DNA from: Pseudomonas kielensis
GTDB taxonomy: Bacteria; Pseudomonadota; Gammaproteobacteria; Pseudomonadales; Pseudomonadaceae
Reading direction: 5' to 3'
Assembly (NCBI RefSeq): GCF_014236655.1
Contig: NZ_JACMYG010000010.1
Span: forward strand, 118,764 to 182,763
DNA length: 64,000 nucleotides
The notes beneath the pieces were generated by a model. That model had not been told where the DNA came from. It did no database searches and saw only the letters and a list, made by a program, of their open reading frames with translations. Shown here one piece after another: positions 1-7,733 of this stretch. Position 1 is the stretch's first letter. Each line of letters opens with the position of its first letter. The position numbers and the translations under genes were made by a program.

Positions 1-489
1 CTGCAATCGCTCAATCGCGCCTGGCAACAGCTGACTTCGGCCCAGCGCCAGGAGCCACAACTGGTGCTGGCCTATGCCGAGCAGTTGCGTCAGCTGGGCG
101 CCGAGGTCGAGGCTGAAGAGGTCCTGCGGGCCGCCCTCAAGCGTCAATACGACAGCCACCTGGCGCGCCTGTACGGGTTGCTGCGCGGCAGCGATCCGGC
201 GCGCCAGTTGCAGACCGCCGAGGGCTGGCTGAAGCAGCACCCCAACGACCCAAGCCTGTTGCTGACCCTCGGCCGCTTGTGCCTGCAGACCAGCCTGTGG
301 GGCAAGGCGCGGGACTATCTGGAAAGCAGCCTGCGCTTGCAGCGCAATCCGGAAGCCTGTGCCGAGCTGGCGCGGCTGCTGGCACAACTGGGTGATACCG
401 ACCGCAGCAATCAACTCTTCCAGGAAGGGCTTGGGCTGCTGGATGAGCGCCTGCTGGCTTCACCGTTACCGGTTCCCGTTCGAGTGTAG
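1..489 (+). CDS. hemY: Heme biosynthesis HemY-like TPR protein, C-terminal part
   Basis: This is the last 162 codons of a gene that enters the window open, in frame 1, and ends with TAG at 487. It is rich in Leu, Ala and Gln and built of helical TPR-like pairs (for example the run with WLKQHPNDPSLLLTLGRLCL), as in the C-terminal half of HemY, an inner-membrane protein with an N-terminal two-helix anchor followed by TPRs. HemY is encoded with hemC, hemD and hemX in gammaproteobacteria; its exact role in heme synthesis is unsettled. The identification rests on the TPR pattern plus its place directly upstream of dsbH and algQ, as in P. aeruginosa. The N-terminus is outside the window. Confidence 0.85.
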   Translation: MQSLNRAWQQLTSAQRQEPQLVLAYAEQLRQLGAEVEAEEVLRAALKRQYDSHLARLYGLLRGSDPARQLQTAEGWLKQHPNDPSLLLTLGRLCLQTSLWGKARDYLESSLRLQRNPEACAELARLLAQLGDTDRSNQLFQEGLGLLDERLLASPLPVPVRV

Positions 490-499
490 GATGGGATCA

Positions 500-529
500 G
501 GCAGGGCCGTCCAGAAGGGCGGACCTGCC
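500..529. repeat. GC-rich imperfect hairpin after hemY
   Basis: Inverted repeat with 13-nt arms (GGCAGGGCCGTCC and GGGCGGACCTGCC) pairing at 11 of 13 positions plus a G-U. There is no T-run after it, so it is not a standard intrinsic terminator; it could stabilise the hemY transcript end. The rest of the 231-bp gap to dsbH shows no gene. Confidence 0.4.
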
Positions 530-720
530 GCGTCACGAAGGCCGGGCTACGTGTTGATCCTCACGCTGTAGGCGCAGTCTTACAGTGGGCTACACGGGGT
601 CCTTTCACATTTGTCGGCGTTTCCCTACGTACTTGTCGAAGTCTCCGCGCAGCCCCGCCTTGAAAGGCCTCAGCGCTTTCCTCTACCGTAATGGCCTGTC
701 CCTTCTTCTACGGATATGCC

Positions 721-1272
721 ATGCCTTTGGCCTGCTCACGCTCCTTGTTCTTCATGGCGTTCCTTGCTGGTGCCATGGCCTTGGGCGCTTCGTATTATCT
801 GGAGTACGCCATCGGGCTCGAGCCTTGTGGCCTTTGCATGCTGCAACGGGTCTGCCTGCTGCTGTTCACGCTGGTCTGCATGAGCGCTGCATTGCACGGC
901 CCCCGTCGCCTGGGCAGCGTCCTGTACTGGCTGGCGGGGCTTGCCTGTGCCGGTGCGGGCACGGCCATTGCGTGGCGCCAGGTGCTGTTGCAGAGTGACC
1001 CGGTCGAGCAATTGGTGGCCTGTTCGCCCGAAGCCCTGGCCTATTCTTCCGACACTCCGTTGTTGTGCCTGCTCAAGCGAATGTTCGATGGCACTGTCGA
1101 TTGTGCGCATATTTCCTGGTCACTGTTCGACCTGAGCATCGCTGAGTGGAGCCTGATGTTTTTTGTCGCTGTGCTGATTCTCGCCGCCTACCAAACCCTG
1201 CGACTGGTCTGGTACGCTCGTCAGCGACCGTCCAGCGGCGAGTCGTCGCACCCGAGCTGGACAACGGATTAA
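721..1272 (+). CDS. dsbH: DsbB-family disulfide bond formation protein
   Basis: Inner-membrane quinone-linked oxidoreductase expected to reoxidise a periplasmic DsbA-type thiol oxidase. The 183-residue protein has four predicted membrane helices. The first redox pair is the CGLC motif at Cys36/Cys39 in the first periplasmic loop; Cys101 and Cys128 are in the place of the second pair, with an additional Cys116. An in-frame ATG 30 nt upstream exists (691), but the family N-terminus MPLACSRSLFF favours 721; neither has a strong ribosome site. The location between hemY and algQ matches the DsbB paralogue called DsbH in P. aeruginosa, hence the symbol; it could equally be annotated dsbB. Confidence 0.88.
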   Translation: MPLACSRSLFFMAFLAGAMALGASYYLEYAIGLEPCGLCMLQRVCLLLFTLVCMSAALHGPRRLGSVLYWLAGLACAGAGTAIAWRQVLLQSDPVEQLVACSPEALAYSSDTPLLCLLKRMFDGTVDCAHISWSLFDLSIAEWSLMFFVAVLILAAYQTLRLVWYARQRPSSGESSHPSWTTD

Positions 1273-1449
1273 ACACTTGTATGAACTTTATCTCCTGCGT
1301 ACCTTGAAGCAGTTGGCGTGCGAGCATAATCTGGCCCGCACGTGTCATTGGATTCATGTTGCTCGATGGTGCCTTGCCTGGCCGAACCTTGATCCTCAAG
1401 TCTTGCGGCCAGCGCGGGTGGCATTACCCAAAAGGGAAGAGAGATCACC

Positions 1450-1908
1450 ATGCTCGAAAGTTGTCAGAATGCTCAGGAACGCTGGGGTGGAGTGCACCTG
1501 CTGATCGATCGCTGGTTGCAGGAGCGTCACGAGCTGGTTCGGGCCTATGATGCTCTCGGCGCCAAGCCCGAGGCGCTGGGCGACAATCGACAGCCCTTGC
1601 AGGAGTTTTGCGCAATCCTGGTCGACTACGTCTCTGCCGGCCACTTCGAAATCTACGAACAGCTCACCGGCGAGGCCAAGGCGTTTGGCGACAAACGCGG
1701 GCTGGAGTTGGCTGAAACCCTCTACCCACGCATCGACGTCATCACTGAAAAGCTGCTGGCGTTCAACGATCTGTGTGATGCTGGCAAGTGTGTTGCCGAG
1801 AAGTTCAAGGAGTTGGGGGGCTTGCTCCACGAGCGCTTCGAACTGGAAGACTGCCTGATCGAAGTGCTGCATACCGCCCACAAGGAAGAGGCTCCGGCAC
1901 AAGCCTGA
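1450..1908 (+). CDS. algQ: Anti-sigma-70 factor AlgQ (Rsd family)
   Basis: A 152-residue all-helical protein of the Rsd/AlgQ family, which binds the sigma-70 subunit RpoD and lowers its access to core RNA polymerase; in P. aeruginosa AlgQ affects alginate, siderophore and virulence gene expression. The N-terminal [16 protein letters not shown] block is a family hallmark. A GGGAAGAGAG ribosome site lies just before the ATG. It has its own 177-bp upstream gap, in which TTGAAG and TAATCT about 17 bp apart near 1304-1332 could be a sigma-70 promoter (weak evidence). A bidirectional hairpin terminator follows. Confidence 0.95.
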   Translation: MLESCQNAQERWGGVHLLIDRWLQERHELVRAYDALGAKPEALGDNRQPLQEFCAILVDYVSAGHFEIYEQLTGEAKAFGDKRGLELAETLYPRIDVITEKLLAFNDLCDAGKCVAEKFKELGGLLHERFELEDCLIEVLHTAHKEEAPAQA

Positions 1909-1930
1909 GCCTTGATCGGTTGGCAATCTG

Positions 1931-1958
1931 AAAACGGTGCGCATGGCGCGCCGTTTTT
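1931..1958. terminator. Bidirectional intrinsic terminator between algQ and the FKBP gene
   Basis: Stem ACGGTGCGC / GCGCGCCGT around an ATG loop, flanked by AAAA on the left and TTTTT on the right, so it can serve algQ on the plus strand and the convergent FKBP gene on the minus strand. Confidence 0.75.
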
Positions 1959-1974
1959 CGTTTTCGCGGATTGA

Positions 1975-2640
1975 TCAGCCGGAGGCGCCCAGCAGCTCCA
2001 CTTCAAATACCAAGGGTGTAAACGGAGCGATCAGATCTGCGGCGCCGTCGGCACCATAGGCTTGTGCCGAAGGAATCACCAAACGCCATTTCGCGCCCAC
2101 CGGCATCTGCTGCAGAGCCGTGTGCCAACCACGGATCACACTGTCGAGACTGAACCATTGTGGCTGCTCGCTCTGATCGAACACCGTGCCGTCGGGTAGC
2201 TTGCCAACGTAGCGAACCTGGACCTTGCCGTGGGGGCCGGCCTTGACGCCGTTACCGGCAACTTGCTCGGTCAGCAGAATGCCGTCCGCCAGTTCGCGTA
2301 CTCCCGGTCGGGCCTTTTCGCTGGCCAGAAAACGCTGCTCGGCTTGCAGGGCAACTTCACTTTGCGGTACGCCCGGCTGCTCGCTCATTCGTGCTTCGTG
2401 CTCGGCCAGGATTCGCTCGATCTGCTGGTCGTCCAGCGCCAGCGGCTTGCCTTGATAGGCCTGTTGCAACCCATCGACCAAGGCCTGGATCTGCAGGTCG
2501 GGAGCCTCCTGGCGCAGGCGTTCACCCAGGCTCGCGCCGAGACTGTAGGCGAGATCATGAGCCTCATTTCCGGGTTTTTTTTCAGCAGCCTGAGCCATTG
2601 AAAAGATCAGGCACAGGGGTAAAAAAAGCAGACGCGACAT
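1975..2640 (-). CDS. FKBP-type peptidyl-prolyl cis-trans isomerase, periplasmic
   Basis: A 221-residue protein with a signal peptide (MSRLLFLPLCLIFSMAQA before AEKK), an N-terminal helical dimerisation segment (FKBP_N type, residues about 25-105) and a C-terminal FKBP domain (about 115-220) with the GPHGKVQVRYVG and GTVFDQS elements and the terminal FEVELLG strand. It resembles FkpA/Mip foldases that fold periplasmic or outer-membrane proteins. The ATG at 2640 is preceded by GGAGAG at 5 nt; a GTG 6 nt further up would sit on that ribosome site, so it is rejected. It lies between algQ and algP as in P. aeruginosa (PA5254 region). Confidence 0.92.
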   Translation of the reverse strand: MSRLLFLPLCLIFSMAQAAEKKPGNEAHDLAYSLGASLGERLRQEAPDLQIQALVDGLQQAYQGKPLALDDQQIERILAEHEARMSEQPGVPQSEVALQAEQRFLASEKARPGVRELADGILLTEQVAGNGVKAGPHGKVQVRYVGKLPDGTVFDQSEQPQWFSLDSVIRGWHTALQQMPVGAKWRLVIPSAQAYGADGAADLIAPFTPLVFEVELLGASG

Positions 2641-2832
2641 GAGCACTCTCCAGCGTGGAATGCTCAGGATTATGCCAGTGAGAATACGTCGGACGGTGAA
2701 CTGCTTTGTGGTGCAGGCGGAACATTTTCAGTTCCGTGCAACCCAAGGCAATCGATACTGTCAACATGACCTAGCGGCGGTAGCAGCAGAGGTCTAGTAT
2801 GAGCCGCACTCACGTCAGCCAGGAGGTAAACC

Positions 2833-3843
2833 ATGTCGGCCAATAAGAAGCCTGTAAATACTCCGTTGCACTTACTCCAACAGCTTTCGGGCAGCCTGCT
2901 CGAACATTTGGAAACTGCTTGTTCGCAAGCCTTGGCTGATGCTGAAAAACTGCTCGCCAAGCTGGAAAAGCAACGCGGAAAAGCTCAGGAAAAACTGCAC
3001 AAGTCGCGCACCAAATTGCAGGACGCTGCGGCGGCCGGCAAAGCCAAGGCACAGGCCAAGGCCAAGGGTGCGGTCAAGGAACTTGAAGACCTGCTCGACG
3101 CGCTCAAGGACCGTCAATCCGAGACGCGCAACTACATCCTCAATCTCAAGCGCGATGCCCAGGAAAGCCTGAAACTGGCCCAGGGTGTGGGCCGGGTGAA
3201 AGAGGCCGTTGGCAAGGTCCTGACCCAGCGTTCGGCCAAGCCAGCACCTGCGGCAAAAAAACCTGCGGCCAAACCGGCAGCGACCAAGGCTGCGACTAAA
3301 ACTGCAGCAGCCAAGCCTGCAGCCAAGGCCCCGGCTAAAACTGCAGCGGCCAAACCAGCGGCCAAGCCAGTGGCTAAAACCGCAGCCGCCAAACCAGCAG
3401 CCAAGCCAGTGGCCAAACCAGCAGCCAAGCCAGTAGCCAAGCCAGTAGCCAAACCAGCCGCCGCCAAACCGGCTGCCAAGCCAGTAGCGAAAACCGCAGC
3501 CGCCAAACCGGCCGTCAAGCCAGCCGCCAAACCGGTTGCCGCTAAACCTGCTGCCAAGCCGGCTGCTAAACCAGCTGCCAAGGCACCTGCCAAACCTGCA
3601 GCAAAACCCGCGGCAGCCAGCGTTGCGAAACCTGCCGCCAAGCCAGCAGCGGCCAAACCCGTCGCCAAACCTGCGGTGAAAAAACCGGTCGCTGCGAAAC
3701 CGGCTGCTGCCAAACCGGCCCCCGCTGCCGTGGCTGCCAAGCCTGCGACCCCTGCACCAGCTGCTGCACCAGCACCGGCCGCAGTGACCAGCACCGCGCC
3801 AGCCGCCACCAACAGCACCACCACCCCGACCAGCGCTTCCTAA
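2833..3843 (+). CDS. algP: AlgP, histone-H1-like repeat protein (AlgR3)
   Basis: A 336-residue basic protein. Residues 1-135 form a charged coiled-coil region with abundant Lys, Glu and Gln; residues from about 138 to 320 are an almost uninterrupted series of KPAA-type repeats (AKPAAKPVAKTAAAKPAA and variants), ending in an Ala/Pro/Thr tail. AlgP of P. aeruginosa has the same architecture, binds DNA like histone H1, and was linked to alginate (algD) transcription. The ATG is preceded by AGGAGG at 5 nt. The repeat length varies between strains in P. aeruginosa, so the copy number here may be strain-specific. It converges on, and overlaps by 4 nt, the next gene. Confidence 0.95.
   Translation: MSANKKPVNTPLHLLQQLSGSLLEHLETACSQALADAEKLLAKLEKQRGKAQEKLHKSRTKLQDAAAAGKAKAQAKAKGAVKELEDLLDALKDRQSETRNYILNLKRDAQESLKLAQGVGRVKEAVGKVLTQRSAKPAPAAKKPAAKPAATKAATKTAAAKPAAKAPAKTAAAKPAAKPVAKTAAAKPAAKPVAKPAAKPVAKPVAKPAAAKPAAKPVAKTAAAKPAVKPAAKPVAAKPAAKPAAKPAAKAPAKPAAKPAAASVAKPAAKPAAAKPVAKPAVKKPVAAKPAAAKPAPAAVAAKPATPAPAAAPAPAAVTSTAPAATNSTTTPTSAS
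3244..3790 (+). repeat. DNA repeat tract encoding the AlgP KPAA repeats
   Basis: A long run of degenerate 12-nt and longer units of the type (GCC)AA(A/G)CC(A/G/C)GC(A/G/C)GCC. Codons for Lys, Pro, Ala and Val alternate with many synonymous changes, so protein periodicity is conserved more strictly than DNA identity. The tract opens long spurious frames on the other strand. Confidence 0.9.
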
Positions 3844-4304
3844 GCCGAGGTCAACGCGACGCGCAGCTGCTGCAGCGCGTCGCGATCAAGGTTGGCGGCG
3901 TCCGTCGCCAAACCTTCCAGCCACGCGGTCAAGTCGATCGCTTGAGCGACCGGCCAGTCCTGTGCCGAACTTTCCAGACGCTCCAATAGTTGCCGCTCGG
4001 CTGCAAGCTCCAGTGCCTTGACCTGCGTGCGCAGAGTCGCGAGCTGTGGGTCCGCGGCGGCGGCGGTCTTCCACAACGTGCGCAATTGCCGAAGGGGCTC
4101 CACCACGTCGCGGGACCAGGGCAAGGCGACTTGCGAAAGGGCTTGCAGGCGCTGTTGGCTACAGGCAACACCCCGCGCACCGAGCCAGGCTGCGCAGAGC
4201 AGCAGGCAGACGTTGGCCCCGGCGCCTTGCAATCGCAGGCACGCGTCTTCCACGCCTGGCCGTGCATAGGTGTCGAGGGAAAAGCTCCATAGGTCAGAGG
4301 GCAT
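3840..4304 (-). CDS. TIGR02444 family protein
   Basis: A 154-residue soluble, helical protein of unknown function beginning MPSDLWSFSLDTYARPGVEDACLRLQ, which I recognise as the TIGR02444 family found next to algP and the ABC-F gene in pseudomonads. It contains conserved Trp/Cys/Leu-rich helices (CLLLCAAWL). It has no signal peptide or membrane helix. Its stop codon overlaps the algP stop from the opposite strand and its start lies about 50 bp from the divergent ABC-F gene. Function cannot be inferred from the sequence. Confidence 0.85.
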   Translation of the reverse strand: MPSDLWSFSLDTYARPGVEDACLRLQGAGANVCLLLCAAWLGARGVACSQQRLQALSQVALPWSRDVVEPLRQLRTLWKTAAAADPQLATLRTQVKALELAAERQLLERLESSAQDWPVAQAIDLTAWLEGLATDAANLDRDALQQLRVALTSA

Positions 4305-4354
4305 AGTGCTACTCGCGCTAGTTGCGAGCGAAGCTGGTAGACTCCGCCGCCATT

Positions 4355-6265
4355 ATGATTCGACTTCAGAACCTGACTTTACAGCGTGGCCCGCAACGTC
4401 TGCTAGAAGACGCCGAGCTGACCCTGCACGCCGGCCACAAAGCCGGCCTCATCGGTGCCAACGGCGCCGGCAAATCGAGCCTGTTCGCCTTGATCCGGGG
4501 TGAACTGCACCCGGACTCGGGTGACTGCTTCCTGCCGGCCGATTGGCGTATCGCCCACATGCGCCAGGAAATCGAGACACTCGAACGCCTGGCGGTCGAC
4601 TACGTGCTCGATGGCGACCTGCGTCTGCGCGAGGTCCAACGCGACCTTGCGACAGCCGAAGCGGCCCATGATGGTGCCGCCCTGGCGCGCCTGCATTCGG
4701 AGCTCGACAGCGCCGATGGCTATACCGCCGACGCCCGTGCGCGCAAATTGCTCGCCGGGCTGGGGTTCACCAACGAGCAGATGGACCGTCAGGTCGGAGA
4801 TTTCTCCGGTGGCTGGCGGATGCGTCTGAACCTGGCGCAGGCATTGATGTGTCCATCGGACCTGTTGCTGCTCGATGAGCCGACCAACCACTTGGACCTC
4901 GACGCCATCATCTGGCTCGAAGAGTGGCTCAAGAGCTACCCCGGCACTCTGCTGCTGATTTCCCACGACCGTGACTTCCTCGATGCAGTGGTCGATCACG
5001 TGGCCCACGTCGATCAGCGCAAGATCACCCTGTACCGCGGTGGCTACACCGCGTTCGAACGGGCCCGTGCCGAGCGTCTGGCCCAGCAGCAACAGGCCTA
5101 CGAGAAGCAGCAGGCGCAACGGGCGCACATGGAAAGCTACATCGCCCGTTTCAAGGCCCAGGCCACCAAGGCCCGTCAGGCCCAGAGCCGGATCAAGGCG
5201 CTGGAGCGGATGGAAGAGTTGTCCGCGGCCCACGTCGATTCGCCGTTCGACTTCGTGTTCCGCGAATCGACAAAAATCTCCAGCCCGCTGATCGACCTGT
5301 CCGACGCCCGCCTGGGGTATGGCGACAAGACCATCCTGGAGAAGGTCAAGCTGCAACTGACCCCCGGCGCCCGGATCGGCCTGCTCGGCCCCAACGGTGC
5401 CGGCAAGTCGACCCTGATCAAAAACCTTGCCGGTGAGCTCGAGCCCCTGGCGGGCCGCCTGACCCGTGGCGAGAACACGGTGGTGGGTTACTTTGCCCAG
5501 CATCAACTGGACTCGCTGGATGCCAAGGCCAGCCCGTTGCTGCACTTGCAACGCCTGGCGCCGACCGAGCGTGAGCAGACCCTGCGCGACTTCCTCGGTG
5601 GCTTCGACTTCCGTGGTGCACGGATCGACGAGCCGGTGCTGAACTTCTCCGGCGGTGAAAAGGCTCGCCTGGCGCTGGCCTTGATCGCCTGGGAGCGGCC
5701 GAACCTGCTGCTGCTCGACGAACCCACCAACCACCTGGACCTGGAAATGCGCCTGGCGCTGACCATGGCCCTGCAGGAATTCAGTGGCGCGGTACTGGTG
5801 GTCTCCCACGACCGTCACCTGCTCAAAAGCACCACCGACAACTTTTTCCTGGTGGCCGATGGCAAGGTCGAGGAGTTCGACGGCGACCTGGAAGACTACG
5901 CCCGCTGGCTGGTCGAGTATCGCCAGCGCAACGCGCCGGTGAGCAACACCCCGGTCAACCCGGACAAGACCGACAAGAAGGCCCAGCGCCAGGCCGCCGC
6001 GGCGTTGCGTCAGCAACTGGCACCGCACAAGCGCGAAGCCGACAAGCTGGAAGCCGAACTGGGCAAGCTTCACGAGAAGCTGGCGAAGGTCGACACCAGT
6101 CTGGGCGACAGCGACATCTACGAGCCGGCGCGCAAGAACGAATTGCGTGACCTGCTGGCCGAACAGGCCAAATTGAAAGTCCGTGAAGCCGAGCTCGAAG
6201 AGGCCTGGATGGAAGCCCTGGAGCTGCTGGAGGGCATGCAGGCGGAGCTGGAGGCGTTGTCGTGA
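4355..6265 (+). CDS. ABC-F family ATPase (YheS-like)
   Basis: A 636-residue cytosolic protein with two ABC domains and no membrane segment. Walker A motifs are at about residues 34-42 (GANGAGKSS) and 345-352 (GPNGAGKST); signature loops FSGGWRMRL near 148 and FSGGEKARL near 430; both Walker B motifs are LLLLDEPTNHLDL (about 168 and 449). Between the domains lies the charged ABC-F linker (about residues 240-300, QQQAYEKQQAQ onward) and a C-terminal coiled coil occupies about 540-636. ABC-F proteins act on the ribosome E site; YheS is the nearest type by signature and C-terminus. The start ATG at 4355 (MIRLQNLTL) is chosen over an upstream in-frame codon because it matches the family N-terminus. 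It overlaps the next gene start. Confidence 0.93.
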   Translation: MIRLQNLTLQRGPQRLLEDAELTLHAGHKAGLIGANGAGKSSLFALIRGELHPDSGDCFLPADWRIAHMRQEIETLERLAVDYVLDGDLRLREVQRDLATAEAAHDGAALARLHSELDSADGYTADARARKLLAGLGFTNEQMDRQVGDFSGGWRMRLNLAQALMCPSDLLLLDEPTNHLDLDAIIWLEEWLKSYPGTLLLISHDRDFLDAVVDHVAHVDQRKITLYRGGYTAFERARAERLAQQQQAYEKQQAQRAHMESYIARFKAQATKARQAQSRIKALERMEELSAAHVDSPFDFVFRESTKISSPLIDLSDARLGYGDKTILEKVKLQLTPGARIGLLGPNGAGKSTLIKNLAGELEPLAGRLTRGENTVVGYFAQHQLDSLDAKASPLLHLQRLAPTEREQTLRDFLGGFDFRGARIDEPVLNFSGGEKARLALALIAWERPNLLLLDEPTNHLDLEMRLALTMALQEFSGAVLVVSHDRHLLKSTTDNFFLVADGKVEEFDGDLEDYARWLVEYRQRNAPVSNTPVNPDKTDKKAQRQAAAALRQQLAPHKREADKLEAELGKLHEKLAKVDTSLGDSDIYEPARKNELRDLLAEQAKLKVREAELEEAWMEALELLEGMQAELEALS

Positions 6266-6846
6266 TGGAAGCCTTCAAGCTGCCATTGCCGGCAGTGTGG
6301 GTCGAGCCGATCTGGCTCGGCGTGCAGATCCTGCTGATCCTGTTGGCGGGCTACCTGACGCAGCGCTTCGTGGCGAAGGGCCTGACCCGTCTGGGTGAGC
6401 GCTACCCGTTTCCGCCGCAGTTGCTGATGCCGCTGCGCGGCGGCCTGCGCTGGCTGATCATGGGCAGTGCGTTGATCTTTGTCCTCGAACGGCTGGGGGT
6501 TTCCGCCACGGTGCTGTGGACCGCGCTGTCCGGGTTTGTCGCGGTCGCCGCGGTGGCGTTCTTCGCCATGTGGAGTGTGCTGTCGAACCTGCTGTGCGCG
6601 ATCCTGATCTTCACCGTCGGGCCGTTTCGCCTGGGTGATGTGGTCGAACTGGTGGATACCACGGACAAGCCCGGCATCAAGGGGCGGGTGGTGGCGATCA
6701 ACTTGCTGTACACCACGTTGATCGAGGCCGAGGAACTGGGCACCGGCAGCGCCATGGTGCAAGTGCCCAACAGCCTGTTCTTCCAGCGCTCGGTGCGCCG
6801 CTGGCGCGGTAGCGACGTACTGCCTTCCAGCGGCTTTGAAAAATAG
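6265..6846 (+). CDS. Small mechanosensitive-channel (MscS) family protein
   Basis: A 193-residue inner-membrane protein with three hydrophobic segments (about 12-32, 53-75 and 78-110) followed by a short beta domain containing the PFRLGDVVEL element typical of the MscS beta domain and VPNSLFFQR, equivalent to the VPN(S/A)xxxxxxI segment of the family. The third segment, rich in Ala and Val, corresponds to the pore helix. It is shorter than E. coli MscS (286 residues) because the C-terminal alpha/beta region is missing. The ATG overlaps the preceding stop (GTGATGG), implying translational coupling to the ABC-F gene. Gating function is inferred only from the family. Confidence 0.85.
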   Translation: MEAFKLPLPAVWVEPIWLGVQILLILLAGYLTQRFVAKGLTRLGERYPFPPQLLMPLRGGLRWLIMGSALIFVLERLGVSATVLWTALSGFVAVAAVAFFAMWSVLSNLLCAILIFTVGPFRLGDVVELVDTTDKPGIKGRVVAINLLYTTLIEAEELGTGSAMVQVPNSLFFQRSVRRWRGSDVLPSSGFEK

Positions 6847-6953
6847 CCGGACACGCTGGTCGGCAGCGGCCACTTTCTACAAAAAATCGATAGTCATTCA
6901 CCGGCTGGCGCATTAGCTTAGACGCCTGACAAGCGTTTGAGTCGAGGTGTGCG

Positions 6954-7586
6954 ATGGTGCTAGAAACATGGCTGGCGTTTTTTGCCGCGTGCTGGGTAAT
7001 CAGTCTTTCTCCGGGCGCTGGCGCTATCGCGTCGATGTCCAGCGGTTTGCGCTACGGGTTCTGGCGCGGTTACTGGAATGCCCTGGGCCTGCAACTGGGC
7101 CTGGCCTTGCAGATCGCGATCGTCGCGGCCGGGGTCGGGGCGATCCTGGCGACCTCAGCCACTGCGTTTTATGCGATCAAATGGTTTGGTGTGGCCTACC
7201 TGGTGTTTCTCGCCGTCAAGCAATGGCAAGCGCTGCCCAGCGACCTGAACGATGAGGCGGCAGTCCGCCCGATCGGCAAGCCCCTGGCGCTGGTGTTTCG
7301 CGGTTTCCTGGTCAACATCAGCAACCCCAAGGCGCTGGTGTTCATGCTGGCGGTACTGCCACAGTTCATCGACCCGCACGCCCCGCTCGTGGCGCAGTAC
7401 CTGATCCTGGGTGCGACGATGATCTGCGTTGACCTGGTGGTGATGGCCGGCTACACCGGCCTCGCGTCCAAGGTGCTGCGCCTGCTGCGTACGCCTAAAC
7501 AACAGAAGCGCATGAACCGTACCTTTGCCGGTTTGTTCATCGGTGCCGCAGCGTTTATGGCGACCCTGCGTAAAGCCGTGGTGTAG
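6954..7586 (+). CDS. LysE/RhtB family amino-acid exporter
   Basis: A 210-residue protein with six predicted membrane helices. It has the RhtB/LysE hallmarks: SLSPGAGAIASMSSGLRYG near residues 17-35 and VNISNPKALVFMLAVLPQF near 117-137. Members export amino acids such as homoserine, threonine or lysine; the substrate is not evident. The gene stands alone, with 107 bp upstream and a strong terminator downstream. Confidence 0.9.
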   Translation: MVLETWLAFFAACWVISLSPGAGAIASMSSGLRYGFWRGYWNALGLQLGLALQIAIVAAGVGAILATSATAFYAIKWFGVAYLVFLAVKQWQALPSDLNDEAAVRPIGKPLALVFRGFLVNISNPKALVFMLAVLPQFIDPHAPLVAQYLILGATMICVDLVVMAGYTGLASKVLRLLRTPKQQKRMNRTFAGLFIGAAAFMATLRKAVV

Positions 7587-7603
7587 GCCTTCCGCCACCT
7601 GGC

Positions 7604-7630
7604 AAGGCGACCCCGAGGGGTCGCCTTTTT
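7604..7630 (+). terminator. Intrinsic terminator of the LysE gene
   Basis: AAGGCGACCCC-GA-GGGGTCGCC followed by TTTTT: a nine-pair GC stem with a T-run, 18 nt after the stop codon. Confidence 0.9.
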
Positions 7631-7671
7631 CATTTCTGCGCGGGATAAAATCGCACACAGCACGACAAAGC

Positions 7672-7690
7672 TTGAATGAAACTCATTCGA
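7672..7690. promoter_or_regulatory. Candidate Fur box upstream of the FTR1 gene
   Basis: The core AATGAAACTCATT (7675-7687) matches 11 of 13 positions of the Fur core AATGATAATCATT and is palindromic at its ends (GAATGA...TCATTC). It is about 45 bp upstream of an iron-permease gene, the expected place for iron control. This is a match by eye; no binding data. Confidence 0.5.
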
Positions 7691-7717
7691 AGTGAACAAT
7701 GTGTAACTTCGTATTTC

Positions 7718-7733
7718 CAATTGAGATTCATTC
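7718..7733. promoter_or_regulatory. Second Fur-like sequence touching the FTR1 start codon
   Basis: ATTGAGATTCATT (7720-7732) matches about 10 of 13 positions of the Fur core and ends one base before the ATG. It would overlap the ribosome site, so it may be chance, or a second operator unit. Confidence 0.3.

Noticed and set aside
3132..3824. A 230-residue open frame on the minus strand in algP
   Set aside because: It is Ala/Gly/Leu-only and is a shadow of the KPAA repeat codons, with no ribosome site.
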